64,000 nucleotides of DNA, from contig NZ_CP108938.1 of NCBI RefSeq assembly GCF_036347135.1, forward strand, positions 4,526,001 through 4,590,000, given 5' to 3'. Shown here piece by piece: positions 61,194 to 64,000 of this stretch. Origin of the DNA: Streptomyces sp. NBC_00775 (GTDB taxonomy: Bacteria; Actinomycetota; Actinomycetes; Streptomycetales; Streptomycetaceae). How positions within the stretch are numbered: the stretch's first letter is position 1; every line of letters starts with the position of its first letter. A program made the position numbers and the translations under genes. A model generated the notes under the pieces. That model did not search any database. It was not told the DNA's origin and saw nothing but the letters and a program-made list of their open reading frames with translations.

Positions 61194-61964
61194 GTGTACT
61201 CACACGTCGGGGTTGACGCCTCGGGCCTGGCTACGCTGCGCGCAACGGTCCTGGACCGCCTGCGCGGCTTCGTCCCCACCGCGTACGCCGTCCCCGCCTT
61301 CGCCGTCCCCGCACCCGTCGGCCCTTGCTACGCCCTGGCCGACGGCAACGCGGCGGTCGGCAGACGGGGCCGCTCGGGCTCGGCCACCACCGCACGCCGC
61401 CCGGCCGCAGACAGTGACAGCGCCCGGATGATGGACCTCGTGGAGCGCGCCCAGGCCGGCGAGGCCGACGCCTTCGGACGTCTCTACGACCAGTACAGCG
61501 ACACCGTGTACCGCTACATCTACTACCGGGTGGGAGGTAAAGCGACCGCGGAAGACCTCACCAGTGAGACGTTCCTGCGCGCCCTGCGCCGCATCGGGAC
61601 CTTCACCTGGCAGGGCCGCGACTTCGGCGCCTGGCTCGTCACCATCGCCCGCAATCTCGTCGCGGATCACTTCAAGTCCAGCCGCTTCCGGCTGGAGGTG
61701 ACAACCGGGGAGATGCTCGACGCCAACGAGGTCGAGCGCTCGCCCGAGGACTCCGTCCTGGAGTCCCTGTCGAACGCGGCACTGCTGGATGCCGTACGGC
61801 GGCTCAATCCCCAGCAGCAGGAGTGCGTGACGCTCCGCTTCCTCCAAGGGCTCTCCGTCGCCGAGACCGCCCGGGTGATGGGCAAGAACGAGGGCGCCAT
61901 CAAGACCCTCCAGTACCGGGCCGTGCGCACCCTCGCCCGGCTCCTCCCGGACGACGCCCGCTGA
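61194..61964 (+). CDS. bldN: developmental ECF sigma factor BldN
   Basis: A 256-residue sigma factor with region 2 (EADAFGRLYDQYSDTVYRYI, AEDLTSETFLRALRRI) and region 4 (NPQQQECVTLRFLQGLSVAE, KNEGAIKTLQYRAVRTLARL). The first 80 or so residues (opening MYSHVGVDASGLATLRATV) form an extension absent from other ECF factors; in S. coelicolor this pro-sequence is cleaved. BldN is needed for aerial mycelium formation and activates bldM and chaplin/rodlin genes, per literature. GTG start after GGGAG. The anti-sigma gene rsbN follows 277 bp downstream. Confidence 0.95.
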   Translation: MYSHVGVDASGLATLRATVLDRLRGFVPTAYAVPAFAVPAPVGPCYALADGNAAVGRRGRSGSATTARRPAADSDSARMMDLVERAQAGEADAFGRLYDQYSDTVYRYIYYRVGGKATAEDLTSETFLRALRRIGTFTWQGRDFGAWLVTIARNLVADHFKSSRFRLEVTTGEMLDANEVERSPEDSVLESLSNAALLDAVRRLNPQQQECVTLRFLQGLSVAETARVMGKNEGAIKTLQYRAVRTLARLLPDDAR

Positions 61965-62082
61965 GCCCCCACTGAGAAACGTCCATACCGCGCACGGTCC
62001 CCGCACGACTCCATACGCTCAGCGACGTTCAACTCACCTTCCGTAAAAGTCCGTTGACTTCGCGGTCCGATCATCCGTCGTC

Positions 62083-62111
62083 CGTAACCCAAGTGCCGCG
62101 ACGCTCGTTGT
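62083..62111 (+). promoter_or_regulatory. candidate BldN-dependent promoter of rsbN
   Basis: CGTAAC (62083-62088), a 17-bp spacer and CGTTGT (62106-62111) resemble the BldN promoter as I recall it (CGTAAC, then about 16-17 bp, then CGTTGA). It lies 131 bp before the rsbN start. This would give a feedback loop in which the sigma factor induces its inhibitor. Confidence 0.55.
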
Positions 62112-62241
62112 GCGGGATACAGGCTCCCTGTGGTCACGCCCTGGCCATCGCCGATCACTCGATCGTGTGGATCTGGTCAGGGCGTGCAACCCTCAGGACC
62201 CCCTGGGGAGTCGACCGTCATGACGAGAGGAGGTGCCGCCA

Positions 62242-63462
62242 GTGATCGCGAACGTATCGGCACACCGGCGGGCGAACGCCTTCGCCCTGGCCCTGGAGGA
62301 GCAATCCGACCAGGGCACGGCGGCCGAGCAGCCCGATGGATCGGCACCGTCCCAGGCTGCGTCGGAACAGACCGGGCAGGGCCTGCTATTGGCCCTCGCC
62401 ACCGGTCTCGGCGAGCTGCCCAAACCGGAGCTGGACCCCGAGGTCAAGATCGTGCAGCGAGCCCAGCTCGTCGCCGCGATGGAGGCCATGCTGCTGGAAG
62501 GCACCGCCGCCGGAGGCGAGGGTCCGGACCGTTCGGTGCCGGAGCAACGGTCCCATCGGGCCAAGGGCGCGCACCGGGCGAGCGGGCTGGGGAAACTGCG
62601 ACCACGGTCCCGGCTGTCGAAGGGCCTCGCCGCAGGCGGGCTCACCGTCGGCGTGGCCGCGGGAGCCTTCGGCGGCGTGGCCGCCGCCAGCTCCGACGCC
62701 CTGCCCGGTGACTCGCTCTACGGGCTCAAGCGAGGCATGGAGGACATCAAGCTGGGCCTGGCCCACGGCGACAGCGACAGGGGTGAGGTCTATCTCGACC
62801 AGGCGTCCACACGGCTGAGCGAAGCACGCCGGCTGATGGAGCGCGGCCGTTCGGGCCACCTCGACCACGAGTCGGTGGGCGAGATCCGCCGCGCCCTGTC
62901 GGGCATGCAGCACGACGCCTCGGAAGGCCACCGCCTACTGCACGAGGCGTATGAGCGGGACGGCTCGCTGGGCCCCATCCAGGCCCTGTCCGCCTTCTCC
63001 CAGTCGCACCGCGAGGCCTGGGGCGTGCTGCGCGACCGGCTGCCGGTGCAGCTCGGCGACGTCAGTGACCAGGTCTCGTCCGTCTTCGACGCCATAGACG
63101 AAGAGGTCGGCCCGCTGCAGTCGCTGCTCCCGCAGCCACCCTCCCAGCAGGGCACCGGCCGACACCGGGGCGCCAGCGCGGAGTCCACCGGCTCGTCCGG
63201 CACGGACAGTCCGGTACCGAGCGCCACCAACGGCTCCGCCAACGGAAGCCACAGCAGCAGCAACCCCAAGCCCTCCAGCTCGGGCAGCAGCAGCGACGGC
63301 CTGCTCGGCGGCAACACGGGCGGTCTCCTCGACCCGCCCAAGGACAGTGCCAGCACATCCCCGTCCAGCAGCAGCGCGACCAGCGAACCGGACGTCACGC
63401 TGCCGCCCCTCCTGCCCGGCCTGCTGCCCGGCCTGGGCATCAACAGCGAGGACACCAAGTAG
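62242..63462 (+). CDS. rsbN: anti-sigma factor RsbN
   Basis: A 406-residue membrane protein with one membrane segment (about 127-150, GLAAGGLTVGVAAGAFGGVA). The cytosolic N-terminal part (opening VIANVSAHRRANAFALALEE) is the sigma-binding domain; after the membrane comes a DUF5667-type helical domain (SSDALPGDSLYGLKRGMEDI) and a Ser/Pro/Asn-rich tail. GTG 62242 follows GGAGG by eight bases; a GTG at 62233 lies within that ribosome site. RsbN holds BldN inactive at the membrane. Context and features are a strong match. Confidence 0.93.
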   Translation: MIANVSAHRRANAFALALEEQSDQGTAAEQPDGSAPSQAASEQTGQGLLLALATGLGELPKPELDPEVKIVQRAQLVAAMEAMLLEGTAAGGEGPDRSVPEQRSHRAKGAHRASGLGKLRPRSRLSKGLAAGGLTVGVAAGAFGGVAAASSDALPGDSLYGLKRGMEDIKLGLAHGDSDRGEVYLDQASTRLSEARRLMERGRSGHLDHESVGEIRRALSGMQHDASEGHRLLHEAYERDGSLGPIQALSAFSQSHREAWGVLRDRLPVQLGDVSDQVSSVFDAIDEEVGPLQSLLPQPPSQQGTGRHRGASAESTGSSGTDSPVPSATNGSANGSHSSSNPKPSSSGSSSDGLLGGNTGGLLDPPKDSASTSPSSSSATSEPDVTLPPLLPGLLPGLGINSEDTK

Positions 63463-63500
63463 AGGACAGCGAGTAGAGGACAGCGAGTAAGAGACCCGCA

Positions 63501-63548
63501 TACGCGTCTGGGGGCGCCCTTCTCAGGAAGGGCGCCCCCAGACGCGTA
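63501..63548. terminator. 22-bp perfect-stem terminator after rsbN
   Basis: The arm 63501-63522 (TACGCGTCTGGGGGCGCCCT plus TC) pairs without mismatch with 63527-63548 around TCAG. Convergent genes flank it, so it should work in both directions. Confidence 0.85.
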
Positions 63549-63557
63549 CCGGCATAG

Positions 63558-63594
63558 GACTCATACAGGCTGCCCAAGACTCATACAGGCTGCC
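63558..63594. repeat. 17-bp direct repeat before the acyltransferase 3' end
   Basis: GACTCATACAGGCTGCC occurs at 63558-63574 and 63578-63594. A similar short duplication, GTAGAGGACAGCGA, lies at 63461-63486. No function evident. Confidence 0.6.
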
Positions 63595-63608
63595 GGAGCA
63601 AGCGACCT

Positions 63609-64000
63609 CTAGAAGAACACCGACCTGCGCTGCACCAGCAGCTTGTACAGCGTGTGCTGGATCTGCTCTCTGACCTGGTCCGTCAGGTTGAACATCAGCA
63701 TCGGGTCCTCGGCGGCCTCCGGCGGATAGCCGTCCGTACGGATCGGCTCGCCGAACTGGATCGTCCACTTGGTGGGAAGGGGGATCGCGCCCAGCGGGCC
63801 CAGCCACGGGAAGGTCGGCGTGATCGGGAAGTACGGGAAGCCCAGCAGCCGCGCGAAGGTCTTCGCGTTGCCGATCATCGGATAGATCTCCTCCGCGCCG
63901 ACGATCGAGCACGGGATGATCGGGGTCCCCTGGCGCAGGGCCGTGGAGACGAAACCGCCGCGGCCGAAGCGCTGGAGCTTGTAGCGCTCGCTGAACGGCT
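63609..64000 (-). CDS. lysophospholipid acyltransferase (PlsC family), 5' part cut
   Basis: About 130 C-terminal residues are in the window; the start lies beyond the right edge. The read includes RFGRGGFVSTALRQGTPIIP, the PlsC block IV region after SIVGAEE, and LGFPYFPITPTFPWLGPLGA and KWTIQFGEPI, as in actinobacterial 1-acyl-glycerol-3-phosphate-type acyltransferases. The HX4D block would be upstream and unseen. It acts on membrane lipids. Convergent with rsbN. Confidence 0.85.
   Translation of the reverse strand, partial: PFSERYKLQRFGRGGFVSTALRQGTPIIPCSIVGAEEIYPMIGNAKTFARLLGFPYFPITPTFPWLGPLGAIPLPTKWTIQFGEPIRTDGYPPEAAEDPMLMFNLTDQVREQIQHTLYKLLVQRRSVFF

Overview
The window is a high-GC actinobacterial chromosome segment, almost certainly Streptomyces. 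Supporting this: third-position GC bias in nearly all genes, GTG starts, Streptomyces-type families (DUF2637, DUF3558, DUF4253, PucR, a frameshifted HATPase regulator), the rex-hemACD-hemB block, and at the right end the developmental sigma factor gene bldN followed by rsbN. From memory, the right third (lysS, argS, hem genes, rex, HAD hydrolase, bldN, rsbN) follows the order seen in S. coelicolor. No tRNA, rRNA, CRISPR or complete insertion sequence was seen.

Layout. 1-3.4 kb: end of an MGDG-synthase-type glycosyltransferase gene, a BlaI-type repressor with M56 membrane peptidase and an evident operator, and a GNAT. 3.4-8.6 kb: a nucleobase module (MtaD-type amidohydrolase, zinc deaminase, NCS1 permease) divergent from a PucR regulator. 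8.9-11.2 kb: an OmpR-type two-component system. 11.4-16.1 kb: kdpFABC, preceded by an unannotated 27-codon hydrophobic ORF that overlaps kdpF, with no kdpDE nearby. 16.5-23.6 kb: a small membrane protein, a KimA/KUP-like K+ transporter, a GlnX-like membrane protein and another APC-type permease, so the 11-24 kb stretch is rich in likely ion and K+ transport genes. 23.8-26.2 kb: a second two-component system. 26.6-33.6 kb: flavin and redox enzymes, AraC, HxlR and MarR regulators, an MFS exporter and a small secreted protein. 33.7-36.5 kb: YnfA, an SDR with a small membrane protein, and a tyrosine phosphatase fused to a GNAT. 36.6-38.8 kb: a low-GC LAGLIDADG endonuclease-like gene beside rtcB. 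39-42.4 kb: two DUF3558 lipoproteins and a DUF2637 protein. 42.4-46.1 kb: divergent lysS and argS. 46.3-52.3 kb: redox, MarR, a frameshifted HATPase gene, DUF4253, an aminotransferase, a methyltransferase and a small lipoprotein. 52.3-58.6 kb: rex-hemA-hemC-hemD with hemB, with a Rex operator upstream. 59-64 kb: glutaredoxin-like protein, HAD phosphatase, bldN, rsbN and a partial lysophospholipid acyltransferase.

Non-coding structure. Two repeat systems stand out. One is a modular GC-rich family found in seven intergenic regions, each built around a hairpin with core GGGGCGCGGGGAACTGCGC, often at gene 3' ends. The other is a pair of 113-bp elements (32942-33054 and, inverted, 60487-60599) with 30-bp terminal inverted repeats enclosing a 53-nt core that matches at 48 of 53 positions. 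I do not recognise the second element; it is the best candidate here for something undescribed.

Limits. All reading is by eye. Family assignments rest on remembered motifs and sequences, not on searches; membrane segments, promoters and operators are visual calls.
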